Shown here in pieces: positions 9,223 to 15,864 of a stretch of 18,174 nt of DNA. Numbering within the stretch: the stretch's first letter is position 1; every line of letters begins with the position of its first letter. The position numbers and the translations under genes were made by a program. Below the pieces are notes generated by a model. That model searched no databases. It had not been told where the DNA came from and was given only the letters and a program-made list of their open reading frames with translations. This DNA comes from Anaerolineales bacterium (GTDB taxonomy: Bacteria > Chloroflexota > Anaerolineae > Anaerolineales > E44-bin32), in contig DAOWMX010000013.1 of assembly GCA_030642885.1 (NCBI GenBank), positions 1 through 18,174 of the forward strand, given 5' to 3'.

Positions 9223-10342
9223 AGCCAATCCCCTCGAGTACTTGCAGCATCTCTCCCAACCTGAACCAACGCGACAATTAGGGGAGGTCAAGGTCAAAGT
9301 TCTTGGTTTGGGTGGAGGAGGATCGAACGCCGTTAATCGCATGATTGAGTTAGGAGTGATGGGCGTCGATTTCATCGCCGCTAACACAGACCGGCAAGCG
9401 CTAACTTCCAGTCTTGCACCGACCCACCTTCAACTTGGACCCCGAATCACTCGTGGTTTGGGAGCAGGCGGGGACCCGAAAATCGGCGCATCAGCGGCGA
9501 TGGAAAGCAGCCGTGAGATCGCCGCTGCCCTTGCTGGAGCCGATATGGTCTTCATCACAGCAGGGATGGGTGGTGGAACAGGCACGGGTGCAGCTCCTAT
9601 CGCAACTGAGATAGCGCGTGAAGTCGGTGCAGTCGTTATCGCAGTCGTCACGATGCCATTCAGCTTCGAGATGAGCAAGCGTTCTCAGAACGCCCTGGAA
9701 GGTGTGCGTAAAATTCAACCACACGCCCATACGCTGATCACCGTACCCAACGACCGCTTGCTTCAAGTCGTTCCCCGGGATCTAAGCCTGGAGATCGCCT
9801 TTCGAATTGCCGATGATGTCCTCCGCCAGGGCGTCCAGGGGATCGCCGAATTGGTCACCCGCCCCGGCTTAATCAATGTGGATTTCGCACATGTGCGCGA
9901 GATAATGACGCACGGGGGCGGCTCCTACATGGCCATAGGGTTGGGTAAAGGCGAAGGGAAAGCACCCGCGGCGATTAAGCAAGCGTTGCACCACCCATTA
10001 TTAGAGATAGACGGTCTTGACAGCGCATCAGGCATTCTCGTGCACTTCACCGGAGGCGAGGACCTTACACTCCATGAAGTTGGGGAAGCTGTAGAGAAAC
10101 TGCGGGATGTGACCACGCCTGATATCGACATCATTCTAGGCGCCACAACGGATCCAGCAATGACTGGCCGGGCGCAAGTCATCTTGATCTTCACCGGTGT
10201 CGGAGGCTGCCCAGTTGCTGCTGTACAGGGGTTTGAGGAAGTTGCAATCGCTCCTTCTTCTCAGGTCCAAAACAAGCAGATAGATGATCTCGACCTACCA
10301 ACATTTTTGAGAAGGCGCGCCGCTGTCGGTTCAAGGAGCTAA
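9215..10342 (+). CDS. ftsZ: FtsZ-family tubulin-like GTPase with altered T7 loop
   Basis: 375 residues from ATG 9215 (GGAG at 9204-9207; the TTG at 9209 is less likely). FtsZ polymerises with GTP into the division ring. Family hallmarks present: VLGLGGGGSNAVNRM near the N-terminus, NTD, the tubulin signature GGGTGTG at residues 119-125, PFSFE..KR with the nucleotide-contacting Glu and Arg, PNDRLLQ, and VLRQGVQGI. The C-terminal peptide DLDLPTFLRRR, the docking site for FtsA or SepF in other FtsZ proteins, is retained after a short linker of about 30 residues. The T7 loop, which completes the GTPase site of the neighbouring subunit, reads NVDFAHV: Asn221 and Asp223 are kept but position 226, Asp212 in E. 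coli, is His. Slow or absent hydrolysis is therefore plausible. It sits outside any visible dcw cluster, within the TPR/caspase cluster, and could be a second, specialised FtsZ. Confidence 0.9.
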   Translation: MSEANPLEYLQHLSQPEPTRQLGEVKVKVLGLGGGGSNAVNRMIELGVMGVDFIAANTDRQALTSSLAPTHLQLGPRITRGLGAGGDPKIGASAAMESSREIAAALAGADMVFITAGMGGGTGTGAAPIATEIAREVGAVVIAVVTMPFSFEMSKRSQNALEGVRKIQPHAHTLITVPNDRLLQVVPRDLSLEIAFRIADDVLRQGVQGIAELVTRPGLINVDFAHVREIMTHGGGSYMAIGLGKGEGKAPAAIKQALHHPLLEIDGLDSASGILVHFTGGEDLTLHEVGEAVEKLRDVTTPDIDIILGATTDPAMTGRAQVILIFTGVGGCPVAAVQGFEEVAIAPSSQVQNKQIDDLDLPTFLRRRAAVGSRS

Positions 10343-10348
10343 CGAACT

Positions 10349-10579
10349 GTGGATCAGGCAACGATAAAGAAACTCACCCGCACTGTCAGTAAAAAGTTCC
10401 CCGAGATGAACAGCGTTAGACCATCTGTGCGCGAGCAAGCCAACACCAAGGGGAATGTACAATTTTTGTTGACCTACAAGGGGAAGGCTGAGCTACCTGG
10501 GGGTCGTAAGATCAGCCGCATTGTTCGCGTCGTCGCTGATGAGCGGGGACGGATCATAAAGATGAGTACATCAAAATAG
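10349..10579 (+). CDS. Small protein resembling the C-terminal module of the caspase-like protein
   Basis: 76 residues, basic, no membrane segment or signal peptide. The start is GTG at 10349, with AAGGAG at 10333-10338 overlapping the end of the ftsZ-like gene, whose stop is only 6 nt away. By eye it aligns with residues about 795-884 of the protein at 5207-7861: IKKLTRTVSKKFPEM matches LKKVKLIVSQYLPGM there, and its end (GR..RIVRVVADERGRIIKMSTSK-like) matches DR..ARITLDSSGKVTKLAVSR. The larger protein has a Cys/His-rich insertion between the two halves that this one lacks. It may be a free copy of a binding module shared with the peptidase. No known family recognised. Confidence 0.65.
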   Translation: MDQATIKKLTRTVSKKFPEMNSVRPSVREQANTKGNVQFLLTYKGKAELPGGRKISRIVRVVADERGRIIKMSTSK

Positions 10580-10581
10580 CC

Positions 10582-10785
10582 ATGGACGAATATCTGATCA
10601 ACTTCAACTCGTATGTAAAACTCGCTTTTTGGAAAGTCGCCGCCAGCCTTACCGGAGCCGCGGTCCGCAACCAGAGACTCTTCAACCGTGTCTTATGGGT
10701 CGCCCCCATCGTTCTCGCCGCGGTCCTCGCCTACATGTTTGGCAGGTTGTTTGGCGCAATTTTGATAATGGGATTAGCTGCATAG
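10582..10785 (+). CDS. Small single-pass membrane protein
   Basis: 67 residues starting at ATG 10582, 2 nt after the previous stop; no strong ribosome site, so it probably relies on coupling. Residues about 40-65 are a hydrophobic stretch (VLWVAPIVLAAVLAYMFG then LFGAILIMGLAA) broken by one Arg, most simply one transmembrane helix. The N-terminal 38 residues are amphipathic. It is the last gene before a clear terminator. No family recognised; a membrane anchor for the FtsZ-like protein or the cluster is possible but unproven. Confidence 0.5.
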   Translation: MDEYLINFNSYVKLAFWKVAASLTGAAVRNQRLFNRVLWVAPIVLAAVLAYMFGRLFGAILIMGLAA

Positions 10786-10808
10786 CTAACCCACTGTCAT
10801 TGCAGGCC

Positions 10809-10840
10809 AAAGTCGCCCAGAGTACAATCCGGGCGACTTT
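10809..10840 (+). terminator. Intrinsic terminator of the TPR/caspase/FtsZ cluster
   Basis: Perfect 10-bp stem AAAGTCGCCC / GGGCGACTTT with a 12-nt loop, 24 nt after the last stop. The 3' arm ends in TTT followed by CTGTT, a modest U-tract; the A-rich 5' arm could also let it work in the other direction. Confidence 0.75.
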
Positions 10841-10870
10841 CTGTTACCCTAGGGACCTATCGGTTAAGTC

Positions 10871-11623
10871 ATGCGAAGTCGTTTACCAGTTGTGCTCTTC
10901 GTTCTAATGATGTTGGTCTGCTTCGCCGCAGGCGCTATTAGCGTGCTCCTTCAAGGGGAAGAACAAGAACCAATCCCTCAATCAACACCTTTTGAATCAA
11001 TTGAAATCGCACCTACCGCGCACAACCAGAGCGGTGCTGTCTCCATTCTCGTACTGGGAGTTGATGAGATCAAACAGGACAAGCCAAAGATTCTTTCCAT
11101 CTGGTTCATAAGTTTTCACCCCCCTGATAAAAAGATCCATCTCCTGGGAATACCGACGGACCTCCTTCTTCCGGACACCGAAACCCCTCTAAGCGAGGCT
11201 TTCTCGCTTTGGGAAGCCCCGGATTACGGAGCCGAGTTCATAACCGCTATGGACTATTTCTCCCCAAATCCCATATTTGGTATTGCCGTTCTGGATGAGG
11301 AGGGATTCAGCGCCCTAATCGACTACATGGGCGGCTTCTCCTTAGACGACCAGAGTTACGATGGCGCGTCAGCGATTGGCACACTGCGACTGCTTGAAAA
11401 TCAACCGCTTATCGCTCTCAAGCTGCAAGCCCAAATCCTGCGGGCATTGAGTGTAAAAGCGCCGAATCTTGGAAAAACACCCGAGCTCACGCCACTCACG
11501 CTTCTTCTCCCAGAGCACGCTTACACCTCCCCCTCACCTGCACAATTAGCGACACTTGCAAGCTCACTGCTCCCGCTGCAAGCAGATTTAATTGAAATCA
11601 CAATTTATAAAACCACACCATGA
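10871..11623 (+). CDS. Membrane-anchored LytR-CpsA-Psr-like protein, degenerate
   Basis: 250 residues. Residues 4-27 are a hydrophobic helix, most likely an uncleaved N-terminal anchor with the rest outside the membrane. The segment VSILVLGVDE followed by ILSIWFISFHPPDKKIHLLGIPTDLLLP has the layout of the LCP domain (ILLLG.D, then a strand pair ending in IPRD). LCP enzymes attach polymers to peptidoglycan. However, the Arg residues that bind the pyrophosphate are not where expected: the RSD-type site reads ILSIWF and IPRD reads IPTD. A later EGFSALIDYMGGF block matches the family's FxxLIDxLGGV motif. It probably has the fold without normal transferase activity, if the assignment is right. The ribosome site is weak (AGGGA about 15 nt upstream). 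It follows the terminator at 10809 and so likely has its own promoter. Confidence 0.6.
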   Translation: MRSRLPVVLFVLMMLVCFAAGAISVLLQGEEQEPIPQSTPFESIEIAPTAHNQSGAVSILVLGVDEIKQDKPKILSIWFISFHPPDKKIHLLGIPTDLLLPDTETPLSEAFSLWEAPDYGAEFITAMDYFSPNPIFGIAVLDEEGFSALIDYMGGFSLDDQSYDGASAIGTLRLLENQPLIALKLQAQILRALSVKAPNLGKTPELTPLTLLLPEHAYTSPSPAQLATLASSLLPLQADLIEITIYKTTP

Positions 11624-11911
11624 TCCAATTCACAGAGCCCGCGAAAATCCATTAAGTCATGAAGATCAGTCCCACTGCTCCTGGCAAGATCTGTGATAGG
11701 CCGAAAATAAATTCATTGCTCTCACCATGAAGTTCTTGCATATTTGCATGACTCCGGCTATTTTATAAGCGTCGGTATCCCAAATTTGAAGAAAACGTGT
11801 TCTGCAAACCAACAAGTCTTCTTCGCAAAAAAAGTTGAAGGAGGTGCCATTCCGATCGGATCCCACTATCAAAGATCACCTTGAAACGTCGAATTTAATT
11901 AGGAGGAAGAG
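11624..11911 (+). other. Intergenic leader of the amino acid ABC operon
   Basis: 288 bases with no convincing gene. A possible sigma-70 promoter is TTGCAT (11736-11741), 17 nt, TATTTT (11759-11764), which would give a leader of roughly 140 nt. The leader ends in a strong AGGAGG at 11901-11906. I looked for a riboswitch fold or terminator and saw none I could defend. Confidence 0.35.
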
Positions 11912-12697
11912 ATGAAGAAATTAGGATTAATTACGACACTTGCCATCCTTGCGGTTCTTCTCACCGCGTGCGGTGGAGGTGCGGCGCCTGAGGTTGGAGA
12001 AGTTATCATCGCAGTTGAGAACGCTTACCTGCCCTTCAACTACATAGACCCAGACACCGGAGAACCAACGGGTTGGGACTATGAAGTTTGGGATGAGATT
12101 TGCGTCCGCATCAACTGCACGCCTGTCTACACCGAGGCTTCCTGGGAAGGCATGATCCAGGCCGTCGCTGACGGTCAGTTCGATGCCGCTGCCGATGGTA
12201 TCACGATCACAGAAGATCGCGCAGAGATTGTCGACTTCTCGATTGGGTATATCAACCTGGACCAGCGCCTGCTCGTGCGTATCGACGAGGATCGCATCGA
12301 GAGCATGGATGACATCGTCGCTGACGAGAGTCTGAAACTGGGCACCCAGACCGGAACAACGAACTATGAGACTGCCACGACCTTCCTGCCTGCTGATCGC
12401 ATTTCGGCTTTCGAGCAGTTCCCGTTCGCCGTCCAGGCACTAATCTCCGGTGACATCGACGCAGTTATCATCGATGAGGTCGCGGGGCAGGGTTATCTGG
12501 GCGAGAACGCCGATGTACTCAAACTCGTTGGGCCTTCTCTCTCCAGCGACCAACTCGGTTTCATCTACCCCAAGGGAAGTGATCTCGTCGAGCCTGTAAA
12601 CGAGGCGCTCAAAGCGATGATGGAAGATGGATTCCTGGAGGCGTTGAATACAAAGTACTTCGGATCATCCTTCACCATCACCTACGACGATCTTTAA
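11912..12697 (+). CDS. Polar amino acid ABC transporter substrate-binding lipoprotein
   Basis: 261 residues, solute-binding protein family 3. A signal peptide ends in the lipobox LLTAC with Cys20 as the lipidated residue, so the mature protein is tethered to the outer face of the membrane. The family pattern is clear: AVENAYLPFNYIDPDTGEPTG near the start, WDYEVWDEI, a WEGMIQAVADGQFDAA block, ITITEDRAEIVDFS (the Arg that usually holds the ligand carboxylate), GTQTGTTNYE, then GDIDAVIIDE. Excellent AGGAGG 5 nt before the ATG. It is followed by permease and ATPase genes, completing an importer. Ligand class (polar amino acid such as Glu, Gln, Arg or His) is by family; the exact ligand cannot be read. 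Confidence 0.92.
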   Translation: MKKLGLITTLAILAVLLTACGGGAAPEVGEVIIAVENAYLPFNYIDPDTGEPTGWDYEVWDEICVRINCTPVYTEASWEGMIQAVADGQFDAAADGITITEDRAEIVDFSIGYINLDQRLLVRIDEDRIESMDDIVADESLKLGTQTGTTNYETATTFLPADRISAFEQFPFAVQALISGDIDAVIIDEVAGQGYLGENADVLKLVGPSLSSDQLGFIYPKGSDLVEPVNEALKAMMEDGFLEALNTKYFGSSFTITYDDL

Positions 12698-12745
12698 GAT
12701 CAGCGCACGCCTAACAAGCCTTGAAAGTTAACTAAGGCGCAATGA

Positions 12746-12783
12746 CAACCGGTGTGCAGAGAGCAAAAACTGCGCACCGGTTG
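12746..12783 (+). promoter_or_regulatory. Strong intercistronic hairpin between binding protein and permease genes
   Basis: 14-bp stem with a single G-U pair (CAACCGGTGTGCAG / CTGCGCACCGGTTG) and a 10-nt A-rich loop, 48 nt after the binding protein stop. It is not followed by a T-run, so it is more likely to protect the 3' end of the binding protein message, or to attenuate partly, than to end transcription fully. This fits the usual need for more binding protein than permease. Confidence 0.6.
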
Positions 12784-12805
12784 TTGTATACCCTGGGAGC
12801 AAAGC

Positions 12806-13684
12806 GTGGCGGAACACAGCACAGAACCCATTATCCAACCGGATCAACCCTCCGCAGACCTTAAGGTAGATCGAGAAACTCGCCTTCAAGATTTCCCATG
12901 GTGGTTTGTGGCCCTAATCCTTATTGCCATCTTCGCCAGCTACACGATATACACAAACGTAGATTATCGAGAGGCTTTCAATTTCATTCGTATTGGCCTT
13001 AAGGTCACTATAGAAGTCTCCCTGATTTCCTATGCAATTGCACTGGCAATTGGGCTGCTCGCTGGCCTCGGGAGGATTTCACGCAATGTATTTATTAAAA
13101 ATACCGCACGTTTGTACGTTGAAATTATTCGGGGCATTCCTATGCTCGTCCTTATCTTCTTCATCGCCCTGGTTGGCGTCCCCATTATCGTGGAGGGCAT
13201 CAATTCCTTCGGTGTTTTGCTCGGATCAAAGGGACTCACAGGAGCATCGGCTGCTTTCTCTCTATTCAGCAACCAATCCATCCCCATGAAAGTACGTGCT
13301 ATCGTCGCGCTATCCGTCACGTACGGTGCATTCCTGGCCGAGATATTCCGCGCAGGGATTCAATCCATCGGCAGAGGTCAGACGGAGGCCGCGCGGTCGC
13401 TTGGGATGAGCTATGGTCAATCGATGCGTTATATAATTCTCCCCCAGGCAGTAAGAAATGTGTTGCCCGCCTTGGGAAATGACTTCATCGCCATGGTGAA
13501 GGATTCATCGCTGGTGTCATTGCTCGCTGTCCGCGATATCGCGCAAGTCGCTCGCCTTTATGCGGGCAGTACTTTCCGCTTTCGGGAAGCCTATGTAACC
13601 CTGGCAGTTATGTACTTGGTCATGACGATTATTCTCTCTCTGGTTGTCCAGGCAATTGAAAGGCGGCTTCGCAAAAATGACTGA
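12806..13684 (+). CDS. Polar amino acid ABC transporter permease
   Basis: 292 residues from GTG 12806, chosen because GGGAG lies 6 nt upstream; an earlier in-frame start at 12752 would lie inside the hairpin and has no ribosome site. His/Glu/Gln/Arg-type inner membrane permease (HisM/GlnP family). The first 30 residues are a polar cytoplasmic tail, then WWFVALILIAIFASYTIY begins a first helix, followed by at least four more hydrophobic segments. The cytoplasmic EAA loop that docks the ATPase is clear: EAARSLGMSYGQSMRYIILP, followed by NDFIAMVKDSSL. The stop overlaps the ATPase start by 8 nt. Confidence 0.9.
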   Translation: MAEHSTEPIIQPDQPSADLKVDRETRLQDFPWWFVALILIAIFASYTIYTNVDYREAFNFIRIGLKVTIEVSLISYAIALAIGLLAGLGRISRNVFIKNTARLYVEIIRGIPMLVLIFFIALVGVPIIVEGINSFGVLLGSKGLTGASAAFSLFSNQSIPMKVRAIVALSVTYGAFLAEIFRAGIQSIGRGQTEAARSLGMSYGQSMRYIILPQAVRNVLPALGNDFIAMVKDSSLVSLLAVRDIAQVARLYAGSTFRFREAYVTLAVMYLVMTIILSLVVQAIERRLRKND

Positions 13685-14423
13685 CGCACAACACATCATC
13701 GTGGTCAAGAATCTCCACAAGCATTTCGATCAGGTACACGCCCTGAACGGCGTCAGCTTGAAGGTCGAACCCGGCAAGGTCATTGTGATCATCGGTCCCA
13801 GTGGATCGGGGAAGTCGACATTGCTTAGATGCGTTAATCATCTGGAAGTTCCAACCAAGGGAGAGATCTGGATAGACGGCGAACAGCTTACGACGGATCA
13901 TAAACAGCTTAACAAAGTACGGGCTGAAATCGGCTTGGTTTTCCAGCTTTTCAACCTTTTCCCTCACCTTACCGCGATGGAAAACGTCACCCTCGCACAA
14001 AAGGTTGTGCGCAAACGATCAAAAGCGGAAGCTGCCGAGATTGCCATGAAGCAATTAGTAAGGGTGGGTATACCGGAAAAGGCAGATGTATACCCTTCTC
14101 AACTCTCAGGCGGTCAACAGCAACGGGTGGCAATTGCCCGCGCTCTCGCGATGGATCCCAAGATCATGCTCTTTGACGAGCCCACCAGCGCGCTCGATCC
14201 GGAGATGATTAAAGAAGTACTCGACGTCATGCTCGATCTCGCCAAGGAAGGCATGACCATGCTGGTCGTTTCGCATGAGATGGGCTTTACCCGCGCCGCT
14301 GCAGATGAAATCGTCTTCATGGATGAAGGGCTCATCGTTGAACATACAACCCCCCATGACCTTTTCGCCAACCCGAAGGAAGAACGAACGAAGCTCTTTC
14401 TCTCCCAGATCCTGGAACACTAA
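13677..14423 (+). CDS. Polar amino acid ABC transporter ATP-binding protein
   Basis: 248 residues from ATG 13677, within an ATGACTGA overlap with the permease; an earlier in-frame start at 13644 would add 11 residues unlike the family's N-terminus. GlnQ/HisP-type ATPase powering import. Motifs: Walker A GPSGSGKST at 40-48, Q-loop Gln90 in VFQLFNLFPHLT, signature LSGGQQQR at 143-150, Walker B IMLFDEP ending at Glu168/Pro169, D-loop SALD 171-174, H-loop His200 in VVSHEMGF. All catalytic residues are intact and the length is normal for the family. Confidence 0.95.
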   Translation: MTDAQHIIVVKNLHKHFDQVHALNGVSLKVEPGKVIVIIGPSGSGKSTLLRCVNHLEVPTKGEIWIDGEQLTTDHKQLNKVRAEIGLVFQLFNLFPHLTAMENVTLAQKVVRKRSKAEAAEIAMKQLVRVGIPEKADVYPSQLSGGQQQRVAIARALAMDPKIMLFDEPTSALDPEMIKEVLDVMLDLAKEGMTMLVVSHEMGFTRAAADEIVFMDEGLIVEHTTPHDLFANPKEERTKLFLSQILEH

Positions 14424-14583
14424 TCAAGAATGGTCATGAGATTGTTCAAGGCATCTTTGGTATTAAATCGAGAGCTATTGGGCGCCTGCCGGACTTATCT
14501 TTATAGATATTTCGCATTTGTAGTATATCGGGAGCGCGCTGGCACAGGCATTGAAACGGGGTCATTTATCTGGTTAACGTAAG
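14424..14583 (+). other. Intergenic spacer after the ABC operon
   Basis: 160 bases between the ATPase stop and the tRNA terminator. No gene and no clear intrinsic terminator for the ABC operon was seen; the tRNA terminator hairpin next to it might serve both directions, though no T-run follows on the + strand. Confidence 0.3.
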
Positions 14584-14605
14584 AAGGCCGCCCTATGGCG
14601 ACCTT
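14584..14605 (-). terminator. Terminator of tRNA-Leu
   Basis: On the - strand AAGGTCGCC, loop ATAG, GGCGGCCTT: a 9-bp stem with one mismatch, starting 8 nt after the tRNA 3' end and followed by TCTTACGTT, a moderate U-rich tract. Confidence 0.6.
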
Positions 14606-14612
14606 GAGGTAG

Positions 14613-14694
14613 TGCGCTGGGCGGGACTTGAACCCGCACGCCTTGCGGCACATGATCCTCAACCATGCCTGTCTGCCAATTCCAGCACCAGCGC
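14613..14694 (-). tRNA. tRNA-Leu (anticodon GAG)
   Basis: 82 nt, class II tRNA. Acceptor stem GCGCTGG / CCAGCGC is fully paired, discriminator A (14613). Anticodon stem CATGG / TCATG with loop TTGAGGA gives anticodon GAG at 14658-14660, reading CUC/CUU. A long variable arm (TGCC GCAA GGCG) and T arm GCGGG TTCAAGT CCCGC are present. The CCA end is not encoded (CTA follows), so it is added after transcription. It has its own promoter and terminator. Confidence 0.96.
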
Positions 14695-14715
14695 GATTTT
14701 TGTTGGAACCGCGGT

Positions 14716-14743
14716 ATTATAGCCCACACACTATGAATGTCAA
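14716..14743 (-). promoter_or_regulatory. Sigma-70 promoter of tRNA-Leu
   Basis: On the - strand TTGACA (14743-14738), 16-nt spacer, TATAAT (14721-14716): both boxes match consensus exactly. Predicted start near 14709, about 15 nt before the tRNA. Confidence 0.85.
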
Positions 14744-14749
14744 ACTTTA

Positions 14750-14767
14750 TACCTGCGGCCGCAGGTA
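14750..14767. promoter_or_regulatory. Perfect 18-bp palindrome in the tRNA-Leu/plsX divergent spacer
   Basis: TACCTGCGGCCGCAGGTA is its own reverse complement. It lies 6 bp upstream of the tRNA -35 box and 85 bp before plsX. With no unpaired loop it looks more like a dimeric repressor site than an RNA hairpin. It does not match the FapR or FabT operators known from Firmicutes fatty acid operons. I see no convincing plsX promoter box around it. Confidence 0.4.
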
Positions 14768-14851
14768 ATGCGATCATAAATGCACAAAGAGGTTTCACAT
14801 TATTAGCGATGGATCTGGCCCTGCTTCAGGGTTAGCAAGGAGTAAGTTGTG

Positions 14852-15853
14852 ATGCGAATAGTCCTTGATGCGATGGGAAGCGACACACACCCTGAGCCAG
14901 AAGTACATGCTGCGCTCGAAGCTTATAAACTCTGGGGTGAACCGGTCTTGCTCGCCGGTCCAGAAGCCGAATTGGAGGCTCTCATCGCCGATGTTGGCGG
15001 TGACCCGAACGCTGTGAAGATCGTCCACGCCCCCGAAGTTCTGAAAATGACGGACAAACCCGCTAAAACTGCCCGCGGAAAGGCTGAAACTTCGATGGCT
15101 GTCGGCATGGACCTCCTCAAAGAAGGAAAAGCCGATGCGTTCGTCACCGCAGGCAACACCGGCGGCGCAATGGCGAATGCTCTATTCCGGCTTGGCCGAA
15201 TCCGTGGGGTTAAACGCCCAGCACTCGCCGCAACCTTTCCCGTTCAGGGTGGTTCTGCAGTGATGCTTGACATCGGCGCGAACACAGATTGCCGACCGGA
15301 GTATTTGTTTCAATTCGCCGTGATGGGAGCGGTGTGGGTCTCTCAAGCATTCGACAAGAAATCTCCGCGCATAGGACTGCTATCAAACGGCGAGGAGCCA
15401 GGGAAAGGCAATATGCTTGTCAAGGACACGTACCCACTCTTAAAGGCCTCTGGCATGAATTTCATCGGTAACATCGAACCGAAAGAAATCTACGCCGGCA
15501 ATGCAGATGTAATAATCGCTGATGGTTTCGACGGGAATGTATTTCTTAAAACTAGCGAGGCTGTTAGCAAATTCCTCATTGACCTCATCCGAGATCAAAT
15601 CCGTTCCAGCGCTATTTCCTCTATCGGAGGCCTGCTTGCAAAGCCGGCCTTCGCTCATGTACGCAAGCTACTTGATCCATCGGAATATGGTGCAGTCCCA
15701 CTTCTGGGTGTAAATGGTCTCGTCTTTATCGGACATGGGCGATCTAATACAAAGGCGCTTGTCAATGCCATCCGTGTTGCCCGTCAAGCAGTCGAAGGTG
15801 ACGTGTTAGAAGAAACACAGTCAGCGATTAAAGAACGATTAGCTGCGAAATAG
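14852..15853 (+). CDS. plsX: Phosphate acyltransferase PlsX
   Basis: 333 residues. PlsX converts acyl-ACP and phosphate to acyl-phosphate, the donor for PlsY in phospholipid synthesis; it is a peripheral membrane enzyme. The family N-terminus MRIVLDAMGSD is present, then PAKTARGKAETSM, the signature AFVTAGNTGGAMANA, LDIGANTDCRPEYL, GLLSNGEEPGKGN, NIEPKEIY and DGFDGNVFLKTSEA, ending in GVNGLVFIGHGRS. ATG 14852 is preferred over GTG 14849 because it gives the family N-terminus and a 9-nt gap to AAGGAG (14837-14842). It is followed by fabF after 11 nt, an arrangement seen in many bacterial lipid operons. Confidence 0.96.
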   Translation: MRIVLDAMGSDTHPEPEVHAALEAYKLWGEPVLLAGPEAELEALIADVGGDPNAVKIVHAPEVLKMTDKPAKTARGKAETSMAVGMDLLKEGKADAFVTAGNTGGAMANALFRLGRIRGVKRPALAATFPVQGGSAVMLDIGANTDCRPEYLFQFAVMGAVWVSQAFDKKSPRIGLLSNGEEPGKGNMLVKDTYPLLKASGMNFIGNIEPKEIYAGNADVIIADGFDGNVFLKTSEAVSKFLIDLIRDQIRSSAISSIGGLLAKPAFAHVRKLLDPSEYGAVPLLGVNGLVFIGHGRSNTKALVNAIRVARQAVEGDVLEETQSAIKERLAAK

Positions 15854-15864
15854 GAGAGCGTCTC

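Noticed and set aside
21..10785. CRISPR, gasdermin or toxin-antitoxin partner for the caspase-like protein
   Set aside because: No direct repeat array, no lipid-pore protein and no toxin-like gene was found in the cluster; the small proteins do not resemble any such family.
11666..11872. 68-residue open frame on the - strand in the ABC leader
   Set aside because: No ribosome site, no recognisable features, and it lies in an AT-rich leader region.
12752..12805. Upstream in-frame start of the permease
   Set aside because: The start codon lies inside the hairpin stem and lacks a ribosome site; GTG 12806 has GGGAG 6 nt upstream.
14540..14554. Second sigma-54-like sequence TGGCAC-N5-TTGAA
   Set aside because: The essential -12 GC is missing, and no gene start lies correctly downstream.
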